DNA of 64,000 nucleotides from Bacteroidales bacterium (GTDB lineage: Bacteria; Bacteroidota; Bacteroidia; Bacteroidales; UBA1402): the NCBI GenBank assembly GCA_017380635.1, contig JAFODP010000014.1, positions 124,001 through 188,000 on the forward strand, given 5' to 3'. The notes under the pieces are model-generated. The model was not told the DNA's origin, ran no database searches, and saw nothing but the letters and a program-made list of their open reading frames with translations. The translations under genes were made by a program, and so were the position numbers. Below, piece after piece: positions 27,179-35,574 of this stretch. Within the stretch, counting starts at the first letter, position 1. Every line of letters begins with the position of its first letter.

Positions 27179-27886
27179 ATGGCTATCTTTTATACTCCGG
27201 ATATCGACAAAAATCCCTTTCTTTCGCAAGAAGAGTCGGGACATTGCGTGCGTGTACTTCGACTGTCGGTAGGCGATGAAATTACTTTATGCGACGGTAA
27301 AGGAAATTTTTACAAGGCCATCATTGCCGATGCCAATGCCAAGCGTTGTGCGGTGGAAGTACAGGAAGTGATGCCGCAGGAAAATCGTCTGCCGAAGGTG
27401 TGCGTGGCGGTAGCGCCTACCAAGAACATGGATCGTATGGAATGGTTGGTGGAAAAACTTACCGAGATGGGAGTGGATGCCATTTATTTTCTGCAAACGC
27501 GTTTCAGCGAACGTAAAGTCTTGAATACCGAGCGTTTACAAAAGATTGCCGTTTCGGCCATGAAACAATCGCAACGTGCCACTTTGCCCGAAATTGGCGA
27601 ACTGATGTCTTTCAAGGATTTTGTTAGGAAACAGGCTCAGCCGCAACGATTTATTTGTCATTGTTATCCCGAAAGCGAGGCCGGACATCGTCAATTTATC
27701 AAGGAAGTGGATTTGCAGGGCCAAGACGTGTTGGTAATGATTGGTCCGGAAGGCGACTTTTCGTTGGAAGAAGTGCAATTGGCTCGCGAGCTCGGTTTTG
27801 TAACGCTTTCGCTCGGTCCGATGCGTCTGCGCACCGAAACGGCAGCCATGTTGGCCGGCATGATGTTGCGCATGCAAAGTTTGTAA
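27179..27886 (+). CDS. rsmE: 16S rRNA (uracil-1498-N3)-methyltransferase RsmE
   Basis: SPOUT methyltransferase that modifies U1498 of 16S rRNA. From the ATG at 27179 the protein has 235 residues: an N-terminal PUA-like part (HCVRVLRLSVGDEI) and the C-terminal knot domain with MIGPEGDFSLEE near residue 185 and LGPMRLRTETAA near residue 215, which hold SAM. The in-frame extension to 27128 begins in the T-run of the preceding terminator and is not coding. It converges with the PorT-like gene three bases away. Confidence 0.95.
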   Translation: MAIFYTPDIDKNPFLSQEESGHCVRVLRLSVGDEITLCDGKGNFYKAIIADANAKRCAVEVQEVMPQENRLPKVCVAVAPTKNMDRMEWLVEKLTEMGVDAIYFLQTRFSERKVLNTERLQKIAVSAMKQSQRATLPEIGELMSFKDFVRKQAQPQRFICHCYPESEAGHRQFIKEVDLQGQDVLVMIGPEGDFSLEEVQLARELGFVTLSLGPMRLRTETAAMLAGMMLRMQSL

Positions 27887-27889
27887 AGC

Positions 27890-28600
27890 TTATTCAAATT
27901 GGAAAGAAAGCACGATCAGTCGAGAAGTGATTCGATCGAAAGCCTTGGTGTAGTTGACGAAAGCTTGGCTGGCCTCGTCCGGACGGTGATGTTGGAAAAT
28001 GTCGTCCAGGCCGATGCAGAGTTTCAGTTCGGGCACCAATCGGAAGTAGGGCATGTATAAATCGCAGCCGAAAGCCAGTTCCCAGTAAGTGTTGAGCGTT
28101 GTCAGTTCGACGGCTTCGTTCTTGCGTCGTCCGGCGTCAATGCCCACGCTGATGCCGCTGGCGATGTATGGTCGGTAGTTGTTGGTGCGCGCACCGCGAT
28201 AACGAATGAGCAGCGGCAGCATGATGTAGTTGGAGCGGATGTTCACTGTTTCTATTTCGGTATCGGGCGCATCGGAAAACAGATTCATACTTTTCGAGCC
28301 AAAATGAATGCAAGGCGTCAGACGCAGACTGAAGGCGTCGGCCAAGCGGTAATCTCCGATGACACCTACGCTGAAGCCGGGCGTATAAGCCGGCACATTA
28401 CCATACCAACGATTGCCTTGGGCATCCACTGCGCCCGAATGCAATATCTGAAAATCCTGACTGTGCAAGCCCACCGAAAATCCGAAATGGTAAGGTCGCA
28501 AGTCTTCGTATTGCAAATATTGTCGTTTATGTTGCGCCGAACTTTGTCCGATACCCAATAACGATAAGAAAATAAGTAGTATGTATACTCGATATTTCAT
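27890..28600 (-). CDS. PorT-family outer-membrane barrel protein
   Basis: A 236-residue exported protein: signal peptide at 1-22 (cut after SSA), then LRPYHFGFSVGLHSQDF and a row of amphipathic strands ending in VLSFQFE. This pattern and length match PorT, an eight-stranded outer-membrane barrel needed for the type IX secretion system in Porphyromonas and Flavobacterium. Related proteins also occur in species without that system, and no other por gene or type IX C-terminal signal is seen here, so the role is uncertain. Confidence 0.75.
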   Translation of the reverse strand: MKYRVYILLIFLSLLGIGQSSAQHKRQYLQYEDLRPYHFGFSVGLHSQDFQILHSGAVDAQGNRWYGNVPAYTPGFSVGVIGDYRLADAFSLRLTPCIHFGSKSMNLFSDAPDTEIETVNIRSNYIMLPLLIRYRGARTNNYRPYIASGISVGIDAGRRKNEAVELTTLNTYWELAFGCDLYMPYFRLVPELKLCIGLDDIFQHHRPDEASQAFVNYTKAFDRITSRLIVLSFQFE

Positions 28601-28682
28601 GAATTTTCTACGAAATGTTTAGTATAAACGCAAAAAGTGCAGATTTATTGCAAAAAAAATCTTGCAAGCCAAAAAATACTAC

Positions 28683-28690
28683 TATTTTTG
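28683..28690 (+). promoter_or_regulatory. Promoter -7 box for ferredoxin gene
   Basis: TATTTTTG matches TAnnTTTG; the transcript would begin near 28697, just before the palindrome at 28708-28721. Confidence 0.6.
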
Positions 28691-28707
28691 TGCCAACATT
28701 ATTAACC

Positions 28708-28721
28708 GGAGGATATCCTCC
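28708..28721. promoter_or_regulatory. Perfect palindrome in ferredoxin leader
   Basis: GGAGGATATCCTCC is a perfect 14-base palindrome located between the predicted transcription start and the ATG at 28737. As RNA it can form a GGAGG/CCTCC stem with an ATAT loop; as DNA it could be a dimeric operator. Confidence 0.55.
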
Positions 28722-28736
28722 ATAAATCTTGAAACT

Positions 28737-28904
28737 ATGGCATACGTTATTAGTGAAGATTGCGTTGCATGCGGAACCTGTATCGACGAATGTCCCGTTG
28801 GCGCTATTTCAGAAGGTGATATCTATAGCATCGATCCTGAAGCTTGCACCGAATGTGGTTCTTGTGCAGATGTTTGCCCCTCTGAGGCAATTCACTTAGG
28901 ATAA
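28737..28904 (+). CDS. 2[4Fe-4S] ferredoxin
   Basis: Small electron carrier of 55 residues with two classic cluster motifs: CVACGTCIDECP at about residues 9-20 and CTECGSCADVCP at about 37-48. This is the clostridial type that serves pyruvate:ferredoxin oxidoreductase and related anaerobic enzymes. The start at 28737 gives MAYVISEDCVACG, the normal length; the longer frame from 28662 begins upstream of the promoter. Its own terminator follows at 28927-28955. Confidence 0.97.
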   Translation: MAYVISEDCVACGTCIDECPVGAISEGDIYSIDPEACTECGSCADVCPSEAIHLG

Positions 28905-28926
28905 GTTATCGTTGTCCGAGTACGCT

Positions 28927-28955
28927 AAAGCAACCTTATCAGGGTTGCTTTTTTT
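28927..28955 (+). terminator. Terminator of ferredoxin gene
   Basis: AAAGCAACC pairs with GGTTGCTTT (28927-28935 and 28943-28951), followed by a T run. Confidence 0.9.
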
Positions 28956-28998
28956 CTATCTATTATCCGATTTTATTTGCTCCATCCATAACCCGAAG

Positions 28999-29889
28999 AT
29001 GTGTACATTTCCTTTGCATAAACTCTTGATTTTGTGCGGAATCTGTTTCTTGTGTTTTTCTTGTCATCCCGATTCGGGACAAGAAGAAACGAAAAAGACT
29101 CCCTACATTGCGCAGGTTTTCGACTATTGTCCGGCGCCCGGTCAGTTTGTTAATGTTATTCCTCAAGCGAGCCAGGGTGATACGAAAGAACGTATCTTGG
29201 CGCGCGCCGAAGAACTCTTGGTGGGCAGTGTAAACACCGGTATGGTGTCGCTTGGAGCTTGGGGCGGATATATCGTGGTGGGCTTCGATCACGACCTTGT
29301 TAATGAGCCAGATACGGTCGATTTCAAGATTTATGGTAATGCTTACGAAAATAATGCTGAGCCGGGTATCGTCATGGTTTCGGCCGATGAAAACGGCAAT
29401 GGCTTGCCCGATGATGCTTGGTTTGAGCTTCGCGCCAGCGAGTACGACCATCCCGAGTTGATTCGTCATTATCGTTGTGTGTATTATCGTCCCGCCTCGC
29501 TGACTGACAGTATTTTATGGAAAGATAATTTGGGAGGAAAGGGCTATGTCTCTCGAAATTCTTACCATGAGCAGGCCTATTATCCTTTGTGGGAAAGTGC
29601 TGATAGTCTGGTTTTTGAAGGATCTCGTTTACCCTCGACGGCTTATCAGGTGGGTACAACTTTTAAATGTCCGGCTTTCGATTGGGGCTATGCAGATAAC
29701 GCGCCCAATCAATCTTCGGCGGCTTGCTTCGATATCGATTGGGCGGTGGATGCTTCTGGTAAAGCGGTGAAACTCAGCCAGATTAATTTTGTAAAAGTTT
29801 ATACGGCGCAGCAGCAGTCCTTGGGTTGGATTGGTGAAACTTCTACCGAAGTGACCGGTATGGAAGATTTGCACTTTTCGGCCGAGTAA
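28999..29889 (+). CDS. Surface lipoprotein, unknown (cell-surface PKD-type relative)
   Basis: From the ATG at 28999 the 296-residue protein has a lipoprotein signal with lipobox LCFSC (Cys at residue 22). The mature part contains VVVGFDHDLVNEPDTVDF, IYGNAYENNAEPGIVMVSADENGNGLPDDAWFELRASEY-type segments, a pattern found in uncharacterised Bacteroidota cell-surface proteins, some of which lie in cobalamin-uptake loci; that link is from memory of the family and not visible here. The Asp/Asn-rich ADENGNGLPDD resembles a calcium loop. It is probably outer-membrane anchored. Confidence 0.6.
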   Translation: MCTFPLHKLLILCGICFLCFSCHPDSGQEETKKTPYIAQVFDYCPAPGQFVNVIPQASQGDTKERILARAEELLVGSVNTGMVSLGAWGGYIVVGFDHDLVNEPDTVDFKIYGNAYENNAEPGIVMVSADENGNGLPDDAWFELRASEYDHPELIRHYRCVYYRPASLTDSILWKDNLGGKGYVSRNSYHEQAYYPLWESADSLVFEGSRLPSTAYQVGTTFKCPAFDWGYADNAPNQSSAACFDIDWAVDASGKAVKLSQINFVKVYTAQQQSLGWIGETSTEVTGMEDLHFSAE

Positions 29890-29896
29890 AGGCTTC

Positions 29897-31300
29897 TTAT
29901 CCTAATCCGATTTCTTCGTGCGGACGAGGAATCACCACATCCAGAAATCCTTTTTTATGTAGTCTTGCCTTGAATGCTTCTTGCGAAGCTTCTTCGCCAT
30001 GCACCACAAACACTTTTTTCACTTCTCCCGGATCCTGACACGATAGATACTGGCAAAGATCGTTGTAATCGGCATGCGCCGACATCGAGTTGATTTCTTC
30101 TATTTCGGCCTTTACCTGGTATGTTTGTCCGAAGATGCGCACTTCCTCGGGATGTTGTTTCAAACGTGCTCCCAAAGAAGCTTTTTCGCAATAACCCACC
30201 ATCAGAATAGTGGTACGAGCATCTTGTATATTGTTGGCAATGTGATGCTTGACGCGTCCGGCTTCGGCCATGCCTGAGGCGGAAATAATTACACAGGGTT
30301 CTTGGCTGCCGTTCAAAGCCTGCGATGCGCGTTTGTCTTCGATGTAATGTAATCCTCTGAAATCGAAGGGGTCGTTGTCGTATTTGAGAATGCGTTGCAC
30401 CTGACGGTTGAAACATTCCGGATGTTTTTTCACCACTTCGGTGGCCGAGGTAGAAAGCGGACTATCCACATAATATTTTACGCCGGGCAGTTTCATGTCG
30501 AGTTCCATTTCGTTGAGCGTATAAAGCAATTCCTGCGTGCGGCCCACGCTGAAAGCCGGAATAATCAGTTTGCCTTTTTTGTCGATGCAAGTGTGGATAA
30601 TCAGGTCGCGGAGAAATTCCGAGTTGGTGTCCACGCGGTCGTGCAGACGGTCGCCATAAGTCGATTCGATGATGATGTAGTCGGCTTGCGGGAAAGTGGC
30701 CGGCGATTTAAGGATATAGTCGCCGTAGCGACCCACATCGCCACTGAAAACTATCTTGGTTGTTTTGTCGTTTTCCTTGATACTCAGAAAGATAGTAGCT
30801 GCTCCTAAAATGTGTCCGTTCTCGAAGAGTTGCAGCGTGATGTCTTCGTCGATGGCGTAAGGTTTTTCGTAGGGCACTTCCACAAAACGATGCATGGCTT
30901 CCTGCACGTGTTCGATGCTGTACATCGGTTCGATAGGTTGTTTGCCTTCCAAGAAACGACGTTTGTTGATGAATTTCACATCGTTGGCTTGAATGTGCGC
31001 AGAATCTTTCAACAGAATTTCGGCCAAATCTCTGGTGGCGGCCGTCGTGAAAATCTTTCCCTTGAAGCCTTCTTTTACCAATTTCGGGATGAGTCCGCTG
31101 TGGTCGACGTGCGCGTGCGAAAGCACCATATAATCCACTTGTGCCGGATCGAATCCGAAATGATTGTTCATGGGCATGGTGTCGGGGCCTAAACCTTGGA
31201 ACATGCCGCAATCCAACAGAATTTGCTTGCCATTAGCCAAAGTGATAAGGTGCTTAGAACCGGTAACCGTCTGTGTAGCACCGTGAAAAGCAATTTTCAT
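29897..31300 (-). CDS. MBL-fold / beta-CASP RNA nuclease
   Basis: Metallo-beta-lactamase fold RNA-processing exonuclease of 467 residues, related to the archaeal-type CPSF-like and TTHA0252 nucleases. The zinc motif HAHVDHSG lies near residues 66-73, GDVGRYGDY near 185, and the beta-CASP motifs include ESTYGDRLHD, SASGMAEAGRVKHH near 335 and AHADYNDL near 390, with a C-terminal RMMBL part. The first methionine used is the MKIAFHGATQTVTGS start at 31300. Transcribed from 31326-31334, convergent with the lipoprotein gene. Confidence 0.93.
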   Translation of the reverse strand: MKIAFHGATQTVTGSKHLITLANGKQILLDCGMFQGLGPDTMPMNNHFGFDPAQVDYMVLSHAHVDHSGLIPKLVKEGFKGKIFTTAATRDLAEILLKDSAHIQANDVKFINKRRFLEGKQPIEPMYSIEHVQEAMHRFVEVPYEKPYAIDEDITLQLFENGHILGAATIFLSIKENDKTTKIVFSGDVGRYGDYILKSPATFPQADYIIIESTYGDRLHDRVDTNSEFLRDLIIHTCIDKKGKLIIPAFSVGRTQELLYTLNEMELDMKLPGVKYYVDSPLSTSATEVVKKHPECFNRQVQRILKYDNDPFDFRGLHYIEDKRASQALNGSQEPCVIISASGMAEAGRVKHHIANNIQDARTTILMVGYCEKASLGARLKQHPEEVRIFGQTYQVKAEIEEINSMSAHADYNDLCQYLSCQDPGEVKKVFVVHGEEASQEAFKARLHKKGFLDVVIPRPHEEIGLG

Positions 31301-31325
31301 AACCAAGAATCGTTTGAATTTGACA

Positions 31326-31334
31326 CCAAATATA
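31326..31334 (-). promoter_or_regulatory. Promoter -7 box for MBL nuclease gene
   Basis: Reads TATATTTGG on the minus strand (TAnnTTTG), 26 bases before the ATG. Confidence 0.55.
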
Positions 31335-31386
31335 GAGCCAAATCCAAACGATTCCCAAGTTTTATGCTAAAAAAATCTGAAACTTT

Positions 31387-33210
31387 TTACATTCTCGACG
31401 GAACATCGATGCCCAAAAGGAACATACCTCGCTTGATGATGTTGCCGATTTCTTTCGACAGATACAGACGGAAAGCTTTCAATTCGGCGTTTTCTTCGCG
31501 CAAGATAGAGAAGTCGTGGTAGAACTGGTTGTATTCCTTTACCAAGTCGTATACATAGTTGGCAATCACCGCAGGACTGTAGGTTTCGCCGGCTTGTTTC
31601 ACTACTTCGGGGAAATCGGTGGCGTGCATAATCAACGACAATTCTTTTTCAGACAAATCGCTGTGGTTGTTGCTGAGGCTGCTGTAGTCGATGCCTTGTT
31701 CGTCGGCCTTTCTCAACACCGACTGGATACGAGCGTAGGCATATTGGATGAAAGGACCGGTATTTCCGTTGAAATCGATAGATTCCTTGGGATTGAAGGT
31801 CATGTTCTTGCGAGGATCCACTTTCAAGATGAAATATTTCAGTGCGCCCAAACCTACCATGCGAACGATGGCGTCGGCTTCTTCGGCGGTGCAAGCGTCA
31901 AGTTTGCCCAATTCCTGTGAGGTTTCGCGAGAAGTGTTCACCATTTCTTCCACCAAATCGTCGGCGTCCACTACGGTGCCTTCGCGCGATTTCATCTTGC
32001 CTTCGGGCAATTCTACCATACCGTAAGAGAAGTGAACCAAGTCTTTACCCCATTCAAAACCAAGACGATCGAGCAAGATAGACAAAACCTTGAAGTGGTA
32101 ATTCTGTTCGTTGCCCACCACATAAATCATTTCATCAATAGGATATTCCTTGAAACGCAGGTTGGCAGTACCGATATCTTGTGTCATATAAACAGAGGTG
32201 CCGTCGCTGCGGAGCAATACTTTCTGGTCGAGGCCTTCGTTGGCCAAATCGGCCCAAACCGAACCATCTTCTTTGCGGAAGAACAAGCCCTTTTCCAAAC
32301 CTTCCAGCACTTTGTCCTTACCCAAAAGATAGGTGTCAGATTCGTAATAAATCTTGTCGAAATCTACACCCAAAGTTTTGTATGTTTCGTTGAAACCGGC
32401 GTAAACCCATTCGTTCATCATTTTCCAAAGCTCACGAACTTCGGGTTTTCCGGCTTCCCAATCGCGCAACATGGCGTGCGCTTCGGCCATCAGCGGAGAG
32501 GCGGCTTCGGCAGCAGCTTTAGCTTCTTCTTTGCCCTTTTCATCGAGAGAATCGTAGTTTTCGGGCAAAAGATTTTTTACTTCTTCCTTGAAGTGTTTGT
32601 CGAAAGCAACATAGCAATCGCCTACCAGATGGTCGCCTTTTTTGCCTGAACTTTCGGGCGTTGCGCCGTCGAACCATTTCAACCAAGCCAGCATCGATTT
32701 GCAGATATGAATACCGCGGTCGTTTACAATGTTGGTTTTCACCACTTTGTAACCATTGGCTTCCATAATGCGGCTCAAGCTGTAACCCAGCAAGTTGTTG
32801 CGCACGTGACCCAAGTGCAAGGGTTTATTGGTGTTGGGCGATGAATATTCAATCATCACCAATTTGGCGTTTTCATCGGCTTTTTTGTAACCGAAATCGG
32901 CAGTTTGTCCGATGCTTTCCAAGCAGTTCATCCAATAATCGGCAGCAATGCTCAGATTCAGGAAACCTTGAATAACGTTGAACGACTTGATTTCGGCGGT
33001 GTGTGCCAACAACCATTCTCCCATTTCCTGCGCTACTTCGGCGGGTTTTTTACGGGCGGCTTTCACAAAAGGAAAAACCACCAGCGTGAAATCTCCTTCG
33101 AATTCTTTTTTTGTCTTCTGCAACTGCAGGCTGTTTTCGGGGGCGTCAAATTGATAAAGTTCAGCTAAACAAGCTTTTACTTGAGCTGAGAGCATGGTTG
33201 AAATATTCAT
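31387..33210 (-). CDS. argS: Arginyl-tRNA synthetase
   Basis: Class I synthetase charging tRNA-Arg, 607 residues. The N-terminal Arg-tRNA-synthetase domain (residues 1-100) is followed by the catalytic core with the HIGH-type motif HLGHVRNN near residue 136 and the KMSKS-loop variant KMKSREGT near residue 405, then the DALR anticodon domain with HDFSILREE close to the C-terminus. A promoter box lies just upstream. No codon or length anomaly is apparent. Confidence 0.97.
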   Translation of the reverse strand: MNISTMLSAQVKACLAELYQFDAPENSLQLQKTKKEFEGDFTLVVFPFVKAARKKPAEVAQEMGEWLLAHTAEIKSFNVIQGFLNLSIAADYWMNCLESIGQTADFGYKKADENAKLVMIEYSSPNTNKPLHLGHVRNNLLGYSLSRIMEANGYKVVKTNIVNDRGIHICKSMLAWLKWFDGATPESSGKKGDHLVGDCYVAFDKHFKEEVKNLLPENYDSLDEKGKEEAKAAAEAASPLMAEAHAMLRDWEAGKPEVRELWKMMNEWVYAGFNETYKTLGVDFDKIYYESDTYLLGKDKVLEGLEKGLFFRKEDGSVWADLANEGLDQKVLLRSDGTSVYMTQDIGTANLRFKEYPIDEMIYVVGNEQNYHFKVLSILLDRLGFEWGKDLVHFSYGMVELPEGKMKSREGTVVDADDLVEEMVNTSRETSQELGKLDACTAEEADAIVRMVGLGALKYFILKVDPRKNMTFNPKESIDFNGNTGPFIQYAYARIQSVLRKADEQGIDYSSLSNNHSDLSEKELSLIMHATDFPEVVKQAGETYSPAVIANYVYDLVKEYNQFYHDFSILREENAELKAFRLYLSKEIGNIIKRGMFLLGIDVPSRM

Positions 33211-33231
33211 AGCAATGTTTTTTTAGCGGCC

Positions 33232-33240
33232 GCAAAATTA
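33232..33240 (-). promoter_or_regulatory. Promoter -7 box for argS
   Basis: Reads TAATTTTGC on the minus strand (TAnnTTTG), 22 bases before the argS ATG. Confidence 0.55.
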
Positions 33241-33308
33241 GTGCAATTTGCTTATTCTCACAAACTTTTTTAGCAATAGCCATAAGCTTGTTACAATATT
33301 AAAACAAC

Positions 33309-33339
33309 AAAGAGACCAGGAAGAAATCCCAGTCTCTTT
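33309..33339 (-). terminator. Terminator of the HU gene
   Basis: AAAGAGAC with GGG/CC reinforcement pairs with GTCTCTTT across 33309-33339, followed leftwards by GTTGTTTT. It separates the HU gene from argS. Confidence 0.75.
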
Positions 33340-33372
33340 ATAAGCTTTAAAAAATTAATTCTTGGTGGGGAA

Positions 33373-33645
33373 TTATTTTACCTTAGCTTGCAATTCGGCA
33401 CCTGCTTTGAATTTAGCAACCTTCTTAGCAGGAATGGTGATGGTAGCCTTGGTAGCAGGATTGATACCGGTGCGAGCTGCTTTTTCACTTACAGAGAAAG
33501 TACCGAAACCAACCAAAGTCAATTTGTCACCCTTAGCCAAAGTTTCTTCTACGCTGCATACAAATGCGTCCAAAGCTTTCTTGGCATCAGCTTTGCTCAA
33601 ACCAGCTTTTTCAGCAATGGCATTGATGAGTTCAGTTTTGTTCAT
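33373..33645 (-). CDS. Nucleoid protein HU
   Basis: Histone-like DNA-bending protein of 90 residues. MNKTELINAIAEKAGLSKADAKKALDAF and VGFGTFSV are typical, and the DNA-binding arm has GINPATKATITIPAKKV with the key Pro in the arm tip. It is a single gene with its own terminator. The genome probably has other HU paralogues; which subtype this is cannot be decided. Confidence 0.96.
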   Translation of the reverse strand: MNKTELINAIAEKAGLSKADAKKALDAFVCSVEETLAKGDKLTLVGFGTFSVSEKAARTGINPATKATITIPAKKVAKFKAGAELQAKVK

Positions 33646-33887
33646 AATGAAATCGTAATTAAGAGTTGGTAAATAAAGTCATTTGAGCACAAATTAAAAG
33701 CAAAGATTTTATTTATCAAAGGCTTTTGTAAAAAAAATGAGATAAATGCCAATTTTTACAAAAATTTGGACAAAAGATGTATCTATTTAGCAATTAAATA
33801 CTTACCATGCCAAAGTGAATGTCGTGACGAATGCATCGAAATCGCCGAAAAAAACATTATTTGTGAGGAAATCTTCCCGTCGAATGT

Positions 33888-33895
33888 TATCTTTG
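33888..33895 (+). promoter_or_regulatory. Promoter -7 box for rhomboid-priA operon
   Basis: TATCTTTG, 21 bases before the ATG at 33917, with TTTG at 33860-33863 as a loosely spaced -33 element. The stretch 33646-33887 shows no gene. Confidence 0.6.
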
Positions 33896-33916
33896 CAAGT
33901 CTAAATTATGTAATCT

Positions 33917-34687
33917 ATGTCGTTCAACACAAGTGGAAACAGATGGCTTTCGTCTATTCCGACGGTAACCAAAAACCTTATCATTATCAATCTGATACTA
34001 TGGTTGGCCTCTACTATGTATCCGGCCCTGCAGCAATTTCTGGGTATGCATTTCATTCTGGCCGAAGACTTTAAGCTGCATCAGTTGTTTACCTATATGT
34101 TCATGCACGATCGAGGCAATTTCGGACATGTGTTCTTCAACATGTTTGCCGTGTATATGTTCGGTCGGGTTCTGGAACAGGTGTGGGGCCCGAAGCGCTT
34201 CCTTATTTTTTACGTGGTGACGGGACTGGGAGCCGGTCTGATACAGCAACTTACCTGGTATATCGATTTGCAACCATTCCTTCGCGATGTGAATGAGTAC
34301 ATACTTTCGGGCGAAATAGGATCTTTGAGAGAATATTGGCAATTGCAGGAAGGTGTGCGTTATCCGGCACAAGAGGTTTTGCGCGCTAGAGATCAATTGC
34401 TCAATGGCATGCTTACGGTAGGTGCTTCGGGAGCGGTGTTCGGTATTTTGCTCGGTTTCGGAATGCTTTTCCCCAATGCGCCTCTGTATTTGATGTTTAT
34501 ACCTTTTCCCATCAAAGCAAAATGGATGGTGATAGGCTACGGTTTGATTGAACTTTTTGCCGGCGTTTCTCATTTTACCGGCGACAATGTGGCTCACTTT
34601 GCTCACTTGGGTGGCATGATTTTTGGATATATCCTTATCGTTTATTGGAAAAAGAAAGGAATAGGAAATGGCTACTTTTTGGGATGA
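33917..34687 (+). CDS. Rhomboid-family intramembrane serine protease
   Basis: Six-helix membrane protease of 256 residues. The catalytic Ser is residue 171 in GASGAVFG and its His partner lies in the last helices within AHFAHLGGMIFG; HVFFNMFAVYMFG near residue 70 is the conserved region after the L1 loop. A hydrophilic segment of about 50 residues separates two of the helices. It is the first gene of a six-gene operon and overlaps the next rhomboid gene by 20 bases. Confidence 0.95.
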   Translation: MSFNTSGNRWLSSIPTVTKNLIIINLILWLASTMYPALQQFLGMHFILAEDFKLHQLFTYMFMHDRGNFGHVFFNMFAVYMFGRVLEQVWGPKRFLIFYVVTGLGAGLIQQLTWYIDLQPFLRDVNEYILSGEIGSLREYWQLQEGVRYPAQEVLRARDQLLNGMLTVGASGAVFGILLGFGMLFPNAPLYLMFIPFPIKAKWMVIGYGLIELFAGVSHFTGDNVAHFAHLGGMIFGYILIVYWKKKGIGNGYFLG

Positions 34688-35561
34688 TATCCGTCGTAAA
34701 TTCAAACAAGGCAGCATCGTTGAGAAGCTGATTTATATCAATGTTGCTGTTTTTCTGCTGCAAGCTTTGGTGGGCGTTCTCTGTCGATTGTTTGGCGCAG
34801 AGAGCAATATGGTGGCGCTGCTTTTCGAGTTGCCTGCCGATTTGTCACGACTCTTGTTGTGTCCTTGGACGATTTTTAGCTACATGTTTGTGCATGCCAA
34901 TCTGATGCACCTGTTTTTCAATATGTTGTGGCTTTATTTCTTCGGACACTTTTTCTTGCGCTGGTTTCAGCAAAGACAATTTTACATAGTATATATAGGT
35001 GGCGGTATTTTGGGAGGATTGTTTTATCTGCTGGGATATAACCTGTTGCCATATTACGAAACGCGTATCGATTTCAGTTTGTTGGCAGGAGCTTCGGCCG
35101 CGATACTTTCGCTTACCTTAGCTTTGGCATTTTATCGTCCCGAAGAAGAAGTGCATCTGTTCATGTTGGGCCGCTTCAAACTTAAGTGGCTGGCTGTGGC
35201 GATGATTGTTATCGATTTGCTCAGTTTGACGGGTGAAAACGCCGGTGGAAGTTTGTCGCATATTGGTGGCGCTTTGTTCGGTTTGGCAGCCGGCTTGTAT
35301 TATCGTCGTTTTGGTATGTGGCAATCGGACAATTCCTGGAAGACCATCAAGGAAAATCTGGGCCGTGCTTTCGGAGAGAAAAAGGCAAAGACCTATCATC
35401 GACCGCGTCGGGAACAATCGGATGTGGATCAGGCTTATCGCGATCAGCGCAAAGCAGATAGCGACCGTGTAGATGCCATCTTAGACAAAGTGAAAGCTTC
35501 GGGTTACGACAGCCTGACGGCCGAAGAAAAGCAATTCTTGTTCCAGGCCGGAAAAAAATAA
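34668..35561 (+). CDS. Second rhomboid protease with cytosolic tail
   Basis: A 297-residue rhomboid with catalytic motif GASAAILS near residues 137-144 and the His in LSHIGGALFG near 203; MHLFFNMLWLYFFG is the conserved region after L1. The last 80 residues are hydrophilic and helical, rich in Lys, Arg and Asp, ending in ILDKVKASGYDSLTAEEKQFLF, a tail common to Bacteroidota rhomboids of this position (DUF6576-like). The overlap of 20 bases with the first rhomboid points to coupled translation. Confidence 0.93.
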   Translation: MATFWDDIRRKFKQGSIVEKLIYINVAVFLLQALVGVLCRLFGAESNMVALLFELPADLSRLLLCPWTIFSYMFVHANLMHLFFNMLWLYFFGHFFLRWFQQRQFYIVYIGGGILGGLFYLLGYNLLPYYETRIDFSLLAGASAAILSLTLALAFYRPEEEVHLFMLGRFKLKWLAVAMIVIDLLSLTGENAGGSLSHIGGALFGLAAGLYYRRFGMWQSDNSWKTIKENLGRAFGEKKAKTYHRPRREQSDVDQAYRDQRKADSDRVDAILDKVKASGYDSLTAEEKQFLFQAGKK

Positions 35562-35574
35562 TCAATGCAGAGAG

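Noticed and set aside
33766..34074. Open frame overlapping the start of the first rhomboid gene.
   Set aside because: It runs through the promoter 33888-33895 and ends within the rhomboid gene in another frame.
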